Below, piece after piece: positions 7,050 to 15,258 of a stretch of 64,000 nt of DNA. The notes under the pieces were generated by a model. It was not told where the DNA came from and did no database searches. It saw only the letters and a list, made by a program, of their open reading frames with translations. Origin of the DNA: Lachnospiraceae bacterium MC2017 (GTDB lineage Bacteria > Bacillota > Clostridia > Lachnospirales > Lachnospiraceae); NCBI GenBank assembly GCA_000701625.1, contig JNJK01000028.1, forward strand, positions 1 through 64,000, read 5' to 3'. The first letter of the stretch is position 1, and the number at the start of each line of letters is the position of its first letter. The position numbers and the translations under genes are program-made.

Positions 7050-7765
7050 CTCTTTGGATAATAGCTACCCTTGCGGCTTTTTTTGTAAAGGGACTCTGCG
7101 GCTTTGCTAACACTTTGGTTTTCACATCAGTTCTCGGATTCGGGATAGCTAACGTTAATATCTCACCGGTGGAACTTGTTCTTGGTTATCCAACAAACCT
7201 TATCATGACCTGGAAAAACCGTGCTCAACTCAAAACAAAAATTTATCTCCCTTTGGTATTACTGGTTCTTGCCGGCAGTATTCCCGGTGCGATTTTATTA
7301 AAAAATATCAATGTTCAATATCTAAAAATTTTCTTTGGAATAGTCGTGATCCTCATCGGAATAGAAATGTTTCTAAGAGAATATCAAAAAACACGGCTGC
7401 AAGAATCCAAACTCCTTCTCGGAGCGATCGGCATTCTGTCCGGTTTGCTATGCGGTCTTTTCGGGATAGGCGCTCTGCTCGCCACATATGTCGGCAGAGT
7501 AACCGATACAAGCGACGAGTTTAAGGCAAATATCAGTGCTGTTTATATTGTTGAAAATACCGTCCGACTTATTATTTATACTGCGCTCGGTGTCATTACT
7601 TTCGAATCCGTAAAACAGGCAGTTTTACTCACTCCATTTATGCTTGCAGGATTATTCGCCGGAATGAAAAGTTCTGCAATTCTTGATGAAAAGCATGTTA
7701 AAAAGCTGGTGATCATCCTGCTCATCATTTCAGGTGCGGTATTAGCTGCAAAGAACATATTTTAG
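7046..7765 (+). CDS. TauE/SafE-family membrane exporter
   Basis: A 239-residue inner-membrane protein with about seven to eight hydrophobic helices, of the sulfite exporter TauE/SafE family (DUF81). Typical features are the N-terminal half with AAFFVKGLCGFANTLVF, and the second half repeat LSGLLCGLFGIGALLATYV, where the G-rich turn is conserved. It starts at ATG 7046, overlapping the stop of the DNA glycosylase gene. Members move sulfur-containing or organic anions; the substrate here cannot be inferred. The link with DNA repair is positional only. Transcription probably ends before the strong promoter at 7792. Confidence 0.8.
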   Translation: MTLWIIATLAAFFVKGLCGFANTLVFTSVLGFGIANVNISPVELVLGYPTNLIMTWKNRAQLKTKIYLPLVLLVLAGSIPGAILLKNINVQYLKIFFGIVVILIGIEMFLREYQKTRLQESKLLLGAIGILSGLLCGLFGIGALLATYVGRVTDTSDEFKANISAVYIVENTVRLIIYTALGVITFESVKQAVLLTPFMLAGLFAGMKSSAILDEKHVKKLVIILLIISGAVLAAKNIF

Positions 7766-7791
7766 CCAATCATTTAGTACAATTTTTTGTA

Positions 7792-7820
7792 TTGACAATA
7801 CTTTCCACGTGCGTTATTGT
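7792..7820 (+). promoter_or_regulatory. Promoter of the GntR-ABC operon
   Basis: TTGACA (7792-7797) and TATTGT (7815-7820) are separated by 17 bp, a good vegetative sigma-A promoter. It lies 57 bp upstream of the GntR-family start codon. The inverted repeat immediately downstream (7826-7845) would put a bound repressor over the transcription start. Confidence 0.7.
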
Positions 7821-7825
7821 ATCAC

Positions 7826-7845
7826 TGTACTAGTCATCTAATACA
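7826..7845 (+). promoter_or_regulatory. Probable operator for the YtrA-like GntR repressor
   Basis: TGTACTAG-TCAT-CTAATACA is an inverted repeat with one mismatch in eight, placed just after the -10 box. Operators of YtrA-subfamily GntR regulators resemble this spaced repeat, and further GTAC/TTAGTACA pieces lie on either side (7774-7781, 7849-7855). It fits autorepression of the operon. Confidence 0.6.
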
Positions 7846-7876
7846 ACAGTACAATAAACAGAAAGGAATACGCACT

Positions 7877-8239
7877 ATGCCATGGAACCTTAATTCGGAT
7901 AGCCCTATATTCATCCAGATTATTGATCATCTCCAAAATGATATTGTTTCAGGTTTTTACAAACCCGGGGATAAACTTCCAAGTGTTCGTGAGCTTGCTG
8001 CCGAAGCCGGCGTCAATCCCAACACAATGCAGAAGGCACTCAGTGAATTTGAACTGACAGGACTGGTTCACTCAGAAAGAACCAGCGGACGTTTTATTAC
8101 GGAGGACCAAAAATTGATAGAAGAATTAAAGACATCACTTGTACAAACACAGATAAAAGAATTCTTTGAAAACATGAAGAAACTTGGCTTTACCGAAAAT
8201 GAGATCCTGCAGCTTGTCAAAGAACATACGGATAAATAA
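7877..8239 (+). CDS. GntR-family (YtrA-like) transcriptional regulator
   Basis: A 120-residue regulator with an N-terminal winged helix (residues 9-75: SPIFIQIIDHLQNDI, GFYKPGDKLPSVRELA, VNPNTMQKALSEFEL, SERTSGRFI) and a short helical C terminus (KEFFENMKKLGFTENEI), which is the YtrA subfamily layout. I chose ATG 7877, preceded by AAAGGA, over an earlier in-frame start at 7817. It heads an operon with an ABC ATPase and permease, the usual arrangement for regulators that repress an exporter responding to cell-envelope stress or peptide antibiotics. Confidence 0.9.
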   Translation: MPWNLNSDSPIFIQIIDHLQNDIVSGFYKPGDKLPSVRELAAEAGVNPNTMQKALSEFELTGLVHSERTSGRFITEDQKLIEELKTSLVQTQIKEFFENMKKLGFTENEILQLVKEHTDK

Positions 8240-8259
8240 TTTTATTTAAGGAGCAAAAT

Positions 8260-8958
8260 ATGAGTAATCTGTTAGAAATACAGGGCTTATTCAAAAATTA
8301 TGATAATATTCAGGCTCTGAACAACGTAAATCTGTCTATCAGTCCGGGACATATAACAGGCCTTCTCGGGCCAAACGGAAGCGGAAAAACGACTCTCATA
8401 AAGATAATCTGCGGTCTTCTGCGTCCATCTTCAGGCACCGTACTTGTGGACGGCAATCCGATCGGTCCCAAGTCAAAGGCGCTCATTTCTTATCTTCCTG
8501 ATAAAACCTACCTCAGCAACAACATGACTATTTTATCTGTTATTGAGATGTTTAAAGACTTTTACGATGATTTTGACGATAACAGAGCCTACGAAATGCT
8601 TAATAGTCTCAACATCGATCCCAGGCGCAAACTCAAAACTCTTTCTAAAGGTAACAAGGAAAAAGTTCAGCTTATTCTTGTTATGAGCCGCAGAGCAAAA
8701 CTCTATATTCTGGACGAGCCCATTGCCGGAGTTGATCCTGCTGCCAGGGATTATATATTACGGACTATTATCAGTAACTATGATCCATCTGCTTCTATCA
8801 TCATATCTACACACCTTATCGCAGACATAGAGCCGGTGCTGGATGAAGTTATTTTCTTACAAAACGGATATATAAGGCTCTATCAGCCTGTTGATGACAT
8901 AAGGGCAAATACCGGCAAATCAGTCGATGAATTTTTCAGGGAGGTATACAGATGTTAG
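8260..8958 (+). CDS. ABC transporter ATP-binding protein (YtrB-like)
   Basis: The 232-residue ATPase of an ABC exporter on the cytoplasmic side. Walker A is GPNGSGKTT (residues about 38-46), the signature LSKGNKEKVQ replaces the usual LSGGQ with LSKGN, Walker B is LYILDEPIAGVDP and the switch histidine is in IIISTHL. The start follows AAGGAG. Its stop overlaps the start of the permease gene by 7 bp, so the two are made together. LSKG-type signatures are common in the YtrB/EcsA-like exporters that pair with YtrA regulators. Substrate unknown; antimicrobial peptide or lipid-II-binding agent response is a family-level guess. Confidence 0.9.
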   Translation: MSNLLEIQGLFKNYDNIQALNNVNLSISPGHITGLLGPNGSGKTTLIKIICGLLRPSSGTVLVDGNPIGPKSKALISYLPDKTYLSNNMTILSVIEMFKDFYDDFDDNRAYEMLNSLNIDPRRKLKTLSKGNKEKVQLILVMSRRAKLYILDEPIAGVDPAARDYILRTIISNYDPSASIIISTHLIADIEPVLDEVIFLQNGYIRLYQPVDDIRANTGKSVDEFFREVYRC

Positions 8959-9755
8959 GCAAACTTATTAAACATGAATTTAAGAATACATGGATGGCAA
9001 TGGTTCTTATATATGTCATAACCATCTTCCTTGGGATTTCAGGAGCCATTTTTTTCAGAATCCTAAATTCATACGAAATTTTAACAGAATCATGGCGTGC
9101 ATTTTTGAATATGGCCGGTTTTTTAGGCGCCGTTGCCGCACTGTCAGCACTTAACATGATCGTCATTATATTTCTTGTTGTACACTATTACAAAAATCTG
9201 TATTCCTCACAGGGCTATCTCTCATTTACTCTTCCTGCAACAGCAACCGAAGTGGTTTCTTCCCGAATAATCGTCTCCTGCATTTGGATGCTGCTCTTTT
9301 ATGTATCTGTTTTTATCAGCATTACATCCGCGATATTCCTTATGATGCAGCTTCCTCAGCTTTCAGATTTATGTAATTCTATTAAAGAATTTTTTGATGA
9401 GTTAGCACGAAGTTCTTCCTTAGGATCTTTTATAGGATTCATTGCACTACTTATTTTTTCAACTATACTATCCACATTCGCAAATCTTATGCAGTATTTC
9501 TTTTGCATAAGCATCGGACAGCTATGGCAGAAAAACAAAATTTTAGGTGCAGTTCTCTGCTATCTTGGAACAAGCATTGTACTTGGTATTGTTATGGGCT
9601 TCCTAAATTTCGTAAACTTATTACTAAACGATAGCGAGTCCCCTAATTTCTTTTTTAACTACATGACAAGACTCTCCATCCACTCAGGTGTGCTTATACT
9701 TATTTTCTACTTTACATCTGTATTTATTGCAAATAAGAAACTCAATCTTGATTGA
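8952..9755 (+). CDS. ABC-2-like permease subunit
   Basis: A 267-residue membrane protein with six likely helices (about residues 15-38, 52-78, 105-130, 156-182, 190-220, 232-258) and the basic cytoplasmic start MLGKLIKHEFKNTWM, typical of ABC-2 permeases. It overlaps the ATPase gene and completes the GntR-ATPase-permease operon. The phrase YSSQGYLSFTLPATATEVV after the second helix matches a loop common in this permease family. The operon ends in the long hairpin at 9762-9844. Confidence 0.85.
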   Translation: MLGKLIKHEFKNTWMAMVLIYVITIFLGISGAIFFRILNSYEILTESWRAFLNMAGFLGAVAALSALNMIVIIFLVVHYYKNLYSSQGYLSFTLPATATEVVSSRIIVSCIWMLLFYVSVFISITSAIFLMMQLPQLSDLCNSIKEFFDELARSSSLGSFIGFIALLIFSTILSTFANLMQYFFCISIGQLWQKNKILGAVLCYLGTSIVLGIVMGFLNFVNLLLNDSESPNFFFNYMTRLSIHSGVLILIFYFTSVFIANKKLNLD

Positions 9756-9761
9756 TTATAT

Positions 9762-9844
9762 GAGAAAAGAGCCCAACGTGATATATACACTCTTTACTGG
9801 TCAAACCAGTAAGCAGGGTACATATCATAGCGGGCTCTTTTCTC
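9762..9844. terminator. Long nested bidirectional terminator hairpin
   Basis: GAGAAAAGAGCCC (9762-9774) pairs perfectly with GGGCTCTTTTCTC (9832-9844). Inside, GTGATATATAC pairs with GTACATATCAT and TTTACTGGT with ACCAGTAA around a CAA loop, so almost the whole 83 nt folds into one rod. It lies between convergent genes (ABC permease and queA) and has A/T runs on both flanks, so it can end transcription from both sides. Confidence 0.8.
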
Positions 9845-9869
9845 TATGTTACAAATATATCATTTTGAC

Positions 9870-10913
9870 TTAAATCAGCAGCATAGCATCGCCAAATGAA
9901 AAGAATCTATATCTCTCCTTTACAGCTTCTTTATATGCAGCCATGACATGGTCTCTTCCTGCAAGTGCTGATACCAGCATGATGAGGGTTGACTCTGGCA
10001 GGTGGAAGTTTGTAATAAGGCCATCAAGCACCTTAAACTTATAGCCTGGATATATAAAGATATCTGTGTTGCTGCCTGATGTCGGCTGGACAATGCCATT
10101 CTCATCAGCTGCAGACTCAACTGTACGACAGCTTGTAGTACCTACACAGATCACTCGGCCTGAACCGGACTTCTTTACTTCATTTATAGTATCCGCTGCC
10201 GATTTAGTCACCATATAGTACTCCGTGTGCATATGGTGGTTCAGTACATTTTCTTCCTTAACAGGACGGAAGGTGCCAAGTCCCACGTGGAGCGTCACAT
10301 AGACGATCTTTACACCCATATCCTCGATTTCCTGCAAAAGTTCTTTTGTAAAATGAAGTCCTGCCGTAGGAGCCGCTGCCGAACCGTCAAACTTTGCATA
10401 TACAGTGTTGTAGCGGTCTCTCTCTTTAAGTTTATGAGTTATATAAGGAGGCAGAGGCATCTCCCCAAGCTTATCAAGGATTTCCTCAAAAATTCCCTCA
10501 TACTCAAAGTGAACCAGACGATCGCCCTCATCTACGATATCGATGATCTCGGCTTTCAGGAGTCCATCGCCAAAAACAACACGTGCTCCCTTTCTAAGTT
10601 TCTTTCCCGGACGCACGATCGTCTCCCAGACATCATTCTCTTTTCTCTTAAGGAGAAGGATTTCTACCGCCGCACCTGTATCTTCCTTTACACCAAGGAG
10701 ACGCGCCGGTATGACACGTGTGTTATTTAACACAAGGCAGTCTCCTGCTCTTAAATAACCCTTGATATCGTGGAAGATCTTGTGTTCAAAAGCGCCTGTA
10801 TTTTTATCCATGACAAGCAATCTGGACTGATCTCTGTTCTCAAGCGGATCCTGCGCGATCAATTCTTCCGGCAGATCATACCAAAAATCTTTTTTTAATA
10901 ATTCTTCACTCAT
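9870..10913 (-). CDS. queA: S-adenosylmethionine:tRNA ribosyltransferase-isomerase
   Basis: Transfers and isomerises the ribosyl group of SAM onto 7-aminomethyl-7-deazaguanine at position 34 of tRNAs with GUN anticodons, giving epoxyqueuosine. The 347-residue protein is full length and has conserved QueA stretches: [19 protein letters not shown] near the N terminus, [41 protein letters not shown] and [17 protein letters not shown]. The start at 10913 follows GGAG. It is not next to tgt (32411-33544) but the two act in the same queuosine pathway. It appears monocistronic and ends at the shared hairpin 9762-9844. Confidence 0.97.
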   Translation of the reverse strand: MSEELLKKDFWYDLPEELIAQDPLENRDQSRLLVMDKNTGAFEHKIFHDIKGYLRAGDCLVLNNTRVIPARLLGVKEDTGAAVEILLLKRKENDVWETIVRPGKKLRKGARVVFGDGLLKAEIIDIVDEGDRLVHFEYEGIFEEILDKLGEMPLPPYITHKLKERDRYNTVYAKFDGSAAAPTAGLHFTKELLQEIEDMGVKIVYVTLHVGLGTFRPVKEENVLNHHMHTEYYMVTKSAADTINEVKKSGSGRVICVGTTSCRTVESAADENGIVQPTSGSNTDIFIYPGYKFKVLDGLITNFHLPESTLIMLVSALAGRDHVMAAYKEAVKERYRFFSFGDAMLLI

Positions 10914-10971
10914 TATATAAACTCCAACTTCTTTTATATAAACCCATTCAATAGTCTTAGCGATATATACG

Positions 10972-11000
10972 CAAAGAAACCCGACCTTCGTCGGGCTTCT
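10972..11000 (-). terminator. Terminator downstream of the bgl-ade operon
   Basis: On the minus strand CCCGAC-GAAG-GTCGGG is followed by TTTCTTT. It lies about 145 bp beyond the ade stop codon and 60 bp before queA, so it isolates queA from the upstream operon. Confidence 0.7.
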
Positions 11001-11143
11001 CTATTCTAGAAATATGCGTCTCATTTGTCAACCGTATCAAATGCCTTTAGCAGTCATTTTACCGGTCATCAAAACCATCCTTGTTACTGTTCACTCAGGA
11101 ACAGATAGCAACCAATAAATACCATTCTTTTTTACCTTTTTCT

Positions 11144-12946
11144 TTATTTTTCAAAGAGATCTACAAACCGGAAGGTCCTACAGTCAACCAGTCCCCGGTT
11201 GGTAAGTCTGAGTTCGGGTAAGCATGCCAGTGCAGCCAGTGCCATGGTCATATATGGAGAATTAATCACGCATCCCATATCCTTCCAAGCGGAATCAAGC
11301 TTGCTGATAAGGGCAGCCATCTCCTCAACCGGAAGATCATTCATGAGGCCGGCGATCGGCAATGGCACCAGCGCCAGTACCTTGCCATCCGCTGCTGCAC
11401 ACATTCCGCCTCCGCACTCGATCAGAGTATTTGCAGCGAGAGCCATATCTTCATCATTTGTTCCGGCAACGAGTAGGTTATGCGCATCATGAGCAACGGT
11501 CTGAGCCATAGCACCTTTTTTGAATCCAAATCCTTTTATGAATCCTACTCCTTTTGTCCCCGTCTTATGATGCCTCTCGAAAACCGCCATCTTCATAACA
11601 TCCTGTGCCGGATCAGCCAATACACTGCCATCCTTAACCGCAAGATCAAGAACTCTCTCATAGTTACTTACACGGTTGGGAATTATCTCGATAACGCGTG
11701 TTTTTACACTTTCTTCTGCCCCATCCGGTGCAGCTATCCTGAAACTATCTGAGGTAATGACCTCACCTACGTGCATCGTATTATATACTGAAGCCGGAAA
11801 TTCAGACTTGCCATAATCAACCGACATCTTTCCGTTCTCAGCTACAACATCTCCGTCAATAATAGTACGTGTGATACGGATATCTCTTAGATCATCAAAG
11901 AATACTATGTCAGCACACTTACCCGGAGCGATACTTCCCATCTCATGCTCCATTCGGAGGCACGAAGCAGCGTTGATCGTGACATACTGTATAGCTTTGA
12001 TCGGATCAAGCCCCAGCTTAATAGCGCATCGAACAATATGATCAAGATGGCCATGAGATATCAACGTATCAGGATGTGTATCATCTGAGACCAGACAGGC
12101 ATAACGGTCATCTATTTTATTGTCTAAAACTGCGCTGATTATTACGGGCATATCCTGCCATGCACTTCCGAAACGTATCAACGCGTACATTCCACGGCGC
12201 ATCTTTTCAAGCACATCCTCGGCTCTTGTTGACTCGTGACAGCATCTGACTCCTGCTGATATATAAGCATTAAGTCCAGCTCCCGTCTCAGGGATCGAAT
12301 AATGACCTGTGACCACCTGATCAGCTTTCAGCGTCTCGGCAATCTCTCCATGAACATTGGGATCTGTGCCGATCACTCCCGGAAAATTCATCATTTCTCC
12401 GAGTCCCATGACACCATCCCAGGTCATCATCTCACGTACATCCTCGGGACCGATGTGCGAACCTGTATCTTCAAATCCTGCAACGGCAGGCACGCAGGAA
12501 GGAACATTAGCCATAGACTTTAGCGGTGTCTTCTTTCCATCATCTATCATGGCTTTTACACCCTCAGGTCCACACACATTGCATATCTCATGCGGATCCA
12601 TAAAGATGCCTGTGGTACCGTGAGGAACTACTGCACGTCCATATTCTCTTACGCTGACCATAGACGATTCCACGTGGATGTGAGCGTCTATGAAACCGGG
12701 AGCTATATACTGACCGGCGGCATCGATGACCTTAGTTTCTTCTCCAATACAATGAGTTGCGTCACCGACAAGAGCTATCCTACCTTCGGCAATTGCTACA
12801 TCAATTCCCTCCTGTACCTCAGCGGTGCACACATTAACGAGTTTTGCATTTCTGATAACGAGTTCAGCTTTTTCAACCCCTGTCGCGACTTTTGCCAGCG
12901 TTGCTGTCACTTCATAAAGTGGCTTTTTACAAAACTTGTTAAGCAT
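11144..12946 (-). CDS. ade: Adenine deaminase
   Basis: Deaminates adenine to hypoxanthine and ammonia for purine salvage. The 600-residue amidohydrolase carries the family's metal site GFIDAHIHVESS, the loop MDPHEICNVCGPEG, GLGEMMNFPGVIG, TGHYSIPETGAGLNAYI, VSDDTHPDTLISHGHLDHI, and the C-terminal domain with VAHDAHNLLVAGTNDEDM. Length is typical for AdeC-type enzymes (about 570-600). Its ATG lies inside the end of licT (8-bp overlap), so it is translationally coupled to the beta-glucoside operon. That is unexpected, since ade is usually separate or next to purine permeases. The start MLNKFCKK is a little longer than some homologues but overlap and context support it. Confidence 0.95.
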   Translation of the reverse strand: MLNKFCKKPLYEVTATLAKVATGVEKAELVIRNAKLVNVCTAEVQEGIDVAIAEGRIALVGDATHCIGEETKVIDAAGQYIAPGFIDAHIHVESSMVSVREYGRAVVPHGTTGIFMDPHEICNVCGPEGVKAMIDDGKKTPLKSMANVPSCVPAVAGFEDTGSHIGPEDVREMMTWDGVMGLGEMMNFPGVIGTDPNVHGEIAETLKADQVVTGHYSIPETGAGLNAYISAGVRCCHESTRAEDVLEKMRRGMYALIRFGSAWQDMPVIISAVLDNKIDDRYACLVSDDTHPDTLISHGHLDHIVRCAIKLGLDPIKAIQYVTINAASCLRMEHEMGSIAPGKCADIVFFDDLRDIRITRTIIDGDVVAENGKMSVDYGKSEFPASVYNTMHVGEVITSDSFRIAAPDGAEESVKTRVIEIIPNRVSNYERVLDLAVKDGSVLADPAQDVMKMAVFERHHKTGTKGVGFIKGFGFKKGAMAQTVAHDAHNLLVAGTNDEDMALAANTLIECGGGMCAAADGKVLALVPLPIAGLMNDLPVEEMAALISKLDSAWKDMGCVINSPYMTMALAALACLPELRLTNRGLVDCRTFRFVDLFEK

Positions 12947-13796
12947 TGTTTGTCTCCTCCCTTGTTTCCTCTACTCTATGGATCTGTATTATGAGATATA
13001 GTACTTCCTGCTTTGTAAGTTCCAGTGAAAACTTAGACTTTACGAAACTGTTTATCCTTTCTGTGCAGGACAGATATTGTGGATATGCTGTTGTAATCTC
13101 ATTATACAAAAAATCCTGTCCTTCGTCGCGTACAAGAGAGCCTTTTATGAGCCTTTCAGCTAAAAATTTTACATGTGTATATAACCTTGCATAAGATGTA
13201 TTTTCTCTGTTTGTGAGACCGCCTCTGTCGTATCGTATGATATCCATGATGCTCCGCGCAGTATCCATCACCGACTGCTCATAGCTTTCATTCTGATTTT
13301 CGGACTGCCCACTTATAAAATGAAATGCGATATACCCGATCTCACCCTTTGGGATCTCGCGACCGGTAGCTGCGCAGAGCATTTCCAAACAGTATTTTCC
13401 TACGTCGTACTCGTTTGGATTAAAGATACGGAGTTCTTCGAGGTATACGTTGTGCATACCCTTTCCTGCATCGAAGCGCATAACTGCTGATGCCAGATGA
13501 TCCGTCAGAGATAAATAGATATGATCATGCAAGACCATCCCATACTTTTCCTTAGCATAATCGATAGTTGCTCTCGCAACCTCAAAATAGCTTGCATCTA
13601 CTTCAGACGCAAGCCTAATAATATTCTGTAATGCAGTTCTCTCTTTTAGTACGAAGGTCTTCTGGATCTCGTCTTCCCGGACATCGCATCCTGCCTTTTT
13701 CCCAAAGCCGATTCCCTTCCCCATTACTATAACCTCCTGGCCGGAGTCATTCACGACCAGGAGAACTGAATTATTCAGTACCTTTATTAATTTCAT
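12939..13796 (-). CDS. licT: BglG/LicT-family transcription antiterminator
   Basis: Binds the RAT RNA element upstream of the PTS gene and prevents termination when beta-glucosides are taken up. The 285-residue protein has an N-terminal RNA-binding CAT domain (residues 1-55: MKLIKVLNNSVLLV, EVIVMGKGIGFGKKAG), then PRD1 (about 70-170, with DHIYLSLTDHLASAV) and PRD2 (about 175-280, with EIGYIAFHFIS), the domains phosphorylated by HPr and the EII protein. I chose ATG 13796, which overlaps the stop of bglA (ATGA), over a longer frame reaching into bglA. Unusually it is third in the operon rather than first, so it is made only once the operon is partly on, a positive feedback design. Confidence 0.92.
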   Translation of the reverse strand: MKLIKVLNNSVLLVVNDSGQEVIVMGKGIGFGKKAGCDVREDEIQKTFVLKERTALQNIIRLASEVDASYFEVARATIDYAKEKYGMVLHDHIYLSLTDHLASAVMRFDAGKGMHNVYLEELRIFNPNEYDVGKYCLEMLCAATGREIPKGEIGYIAFHFISGQSENQNESYEQSVMDTARSIMDIIRYDRGGLTNRENTSYARLYTHVKFLAERLIKGSLVRDEGQDFLYNEITTAYPQYLSCTERINSFVKSKFSLELTKQEVLYLIIQIHRVEETREETNNA

Positions 13797-15208
13797 ATAC
13801 TCTTTCCGTTTGTCCGGATCACGCCCTGATACCAGTAATAGCTGTCCTTCGGTATCCGCTTCAGATCCTTCAGATCCATATCTGTGCGGTTTACATATAC
13901 AAGTCCATAGCGCTTTTTGAATCCCTGATGTGAGCTCAGGAGGTCGATCACTGACCACGGGCAATAACCAAATACCTCTACCCCATCCTCTATGCTGTCC
14001 GAAATGGCTGCGATATGCTTTCTCATGTAATCTATACGGTATTCATCGTGGATCTTTCCATCAGACGTGAGCTCATCAGCTGTACCCAATCCGTTTTCCG
14101 TGATGATAAGCGGCAGATGATAACGGTTCCAATAATCATTAAGAGCCATTCGGAGACCATTTGGATCTATCTGTGCACCGTATTCCGTTGCTTTCAGATT
14201 TTCATTTTTCTCTATCTGAAAATAACCATACATATTGTAATCGACTTCATTCATGCCTTCAACCCTGAGGCCTGCCGGATGATCAGCATCTGCAGGAAGG
14301 GCACGTGCGGTAAGTGTCCGATAGTAATTAATAGCAATAAAATCATTCTTTGCTGACTTCAGGATCTCCTCATCCCCCAGTTCCATATGCGGTACAGTGT
14401 TCTGAGACTTAAGGTAGTTCATGTAATATCCCGGATACTCACCATTCACATGCATGTCGAGACAGTAATCTGTCTTCATTCGGTTATTCATGAGTGCTGC
14501 CCATACATCCTCAGGTTTATTAGTCAAAGGGTATGTTACTGTAGAAGAAATCGCAGGTCCGACTTTTCCGTCAGGGATGATCTCGTGGCACGCATTTACA
14601 GCGAGTGCGTGTGCGAGGAACATATGATAATCCATCTGAGCACGAACTTTTTCTTTCTCATGAGGATCTTCGATTTCCAGATTCATTCTCTCATCAACAC
14701 GCATCATGAGATTCTGTTCATTGTGAACCTGCCAGTACTTTACTCTGTCTCCGAATGCTTTAAAACAGATCTCCGCATATCTTGCAAATGCCTTCGCACA
14801 GTCTCTGCTCTCCCAGCCGTTGTACTTCTCTACAAGCGCATACGGCAGATCAAAATGATACAGTGTGATGAGCGGTGTTATCCCCGCTGCCAGAAGTCCG
14901 TCTATCACTTTATTATAAAAATCTATTCCTGCCTGGTTTACTTCTCCATCACCGTCAGGAATAATGCGCGCCCATGAGATCGAGAAACGGTACGCCTTCA
15001 TACCGAGCTCTTTCATAAGTTTAATATCATCTTCTGCATGATGATAAAAATCACTGGCAACCTTGCTGTCTGCCTGAATAGATGACCTCTTAAAAGAATT
15101 TCTGTCTGCAACGGTCATTCCCTTACCGTCTTCATCCCATCCTCCCTCTATCTGAAAAGCGGAGGAAGAAGCTCCCCATAAAAATGAATCCGGAAAATTA
15201 CAATTCAT
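13793..15208 (-). CDS. bglA: 6-phospho-beta-glucosidase, GH1
   Basis: Hydrolyses phosphorylated beta-glucosides delivered by the PTS to glucose-6-phosphate and aglycone or sugar. The 471-residue protein starts at MNCNFPDSFLWGASSSAFQ behind GGAGGTATAT; the longer frame to 15253 lacks a site. GH1 landmarks: FLWGASSSAFQIEG, the acid/base Glu164 in VHNEQN (NEQ in place of the more common NEP), and the nucleophile Glu371 in IITENGLG. The loop KKRYGLVYVN near the C terminus is the phosphate-binding pattern of 6-phospho enzymes. It lies 50 bp downstream of the PTS gene and overlaps licT. Confidence 0.93.
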   Translation of the reverse strand: MNCNFPDSFLWGASSSAFQIEGGWDEDGKGMTVADRNSFKRSSIQADSKVASDFYHHAEDDIKLMKELGMKAYRFSISWARIIPDGDGEVNQAGIDFYNKVIDGLLAAGITPLITLYHFDLPYALVEKYNGWESRDCAKAFARYAEICFKAFGDRVKYWQVHNEQNLMMRVDERMNLEIEDPHEKEKVRAQMDYHMFLAHALAVNACHEIIPDGKVGPAISSTVTYPLTNKPEDVWAALMNNRMKTDYCLDMHVNGEYPGYYMNYLKSQNTVPHMELGDEEILKSAKNDFIAINYYRTLTARALPADADHPAGLRVEGMNEVDYNMYGYFQIEKNENLKATEYGAQIDPNGLRMALNDYWNRYHLPLIITENGLGTADELTSDGKIHDEYRIDYMRKHIAAISDSIEDGVEVFGYCPWSVIDLLSSHQGFKKRYGLVYVNRTDMDLKDLKRIPKDSYYWYQGVIRTNGKSI

Positions 15209-15225
15209 ATATACCTCCATTATTA

Positions 15226-15250
15226 CCGGCGGCTTGTAACCCACCGCCGG
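15226..15250 (-). other. Intercistronic hairpin between PTS and bglA
   Basis: CCGGCGG and CCGCCGG form a strong seven-pair GC stem with an 11-nt loop in the 50-bp gap between the PTS stop and the bglA ribosome binding site. There is no U-run, so it is more likely an RNA stability or processing element setting the PTS:enzyme ratio than a terminator. Confidence 0.5.
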
Positions 15251-15258
15251 CACTTACT

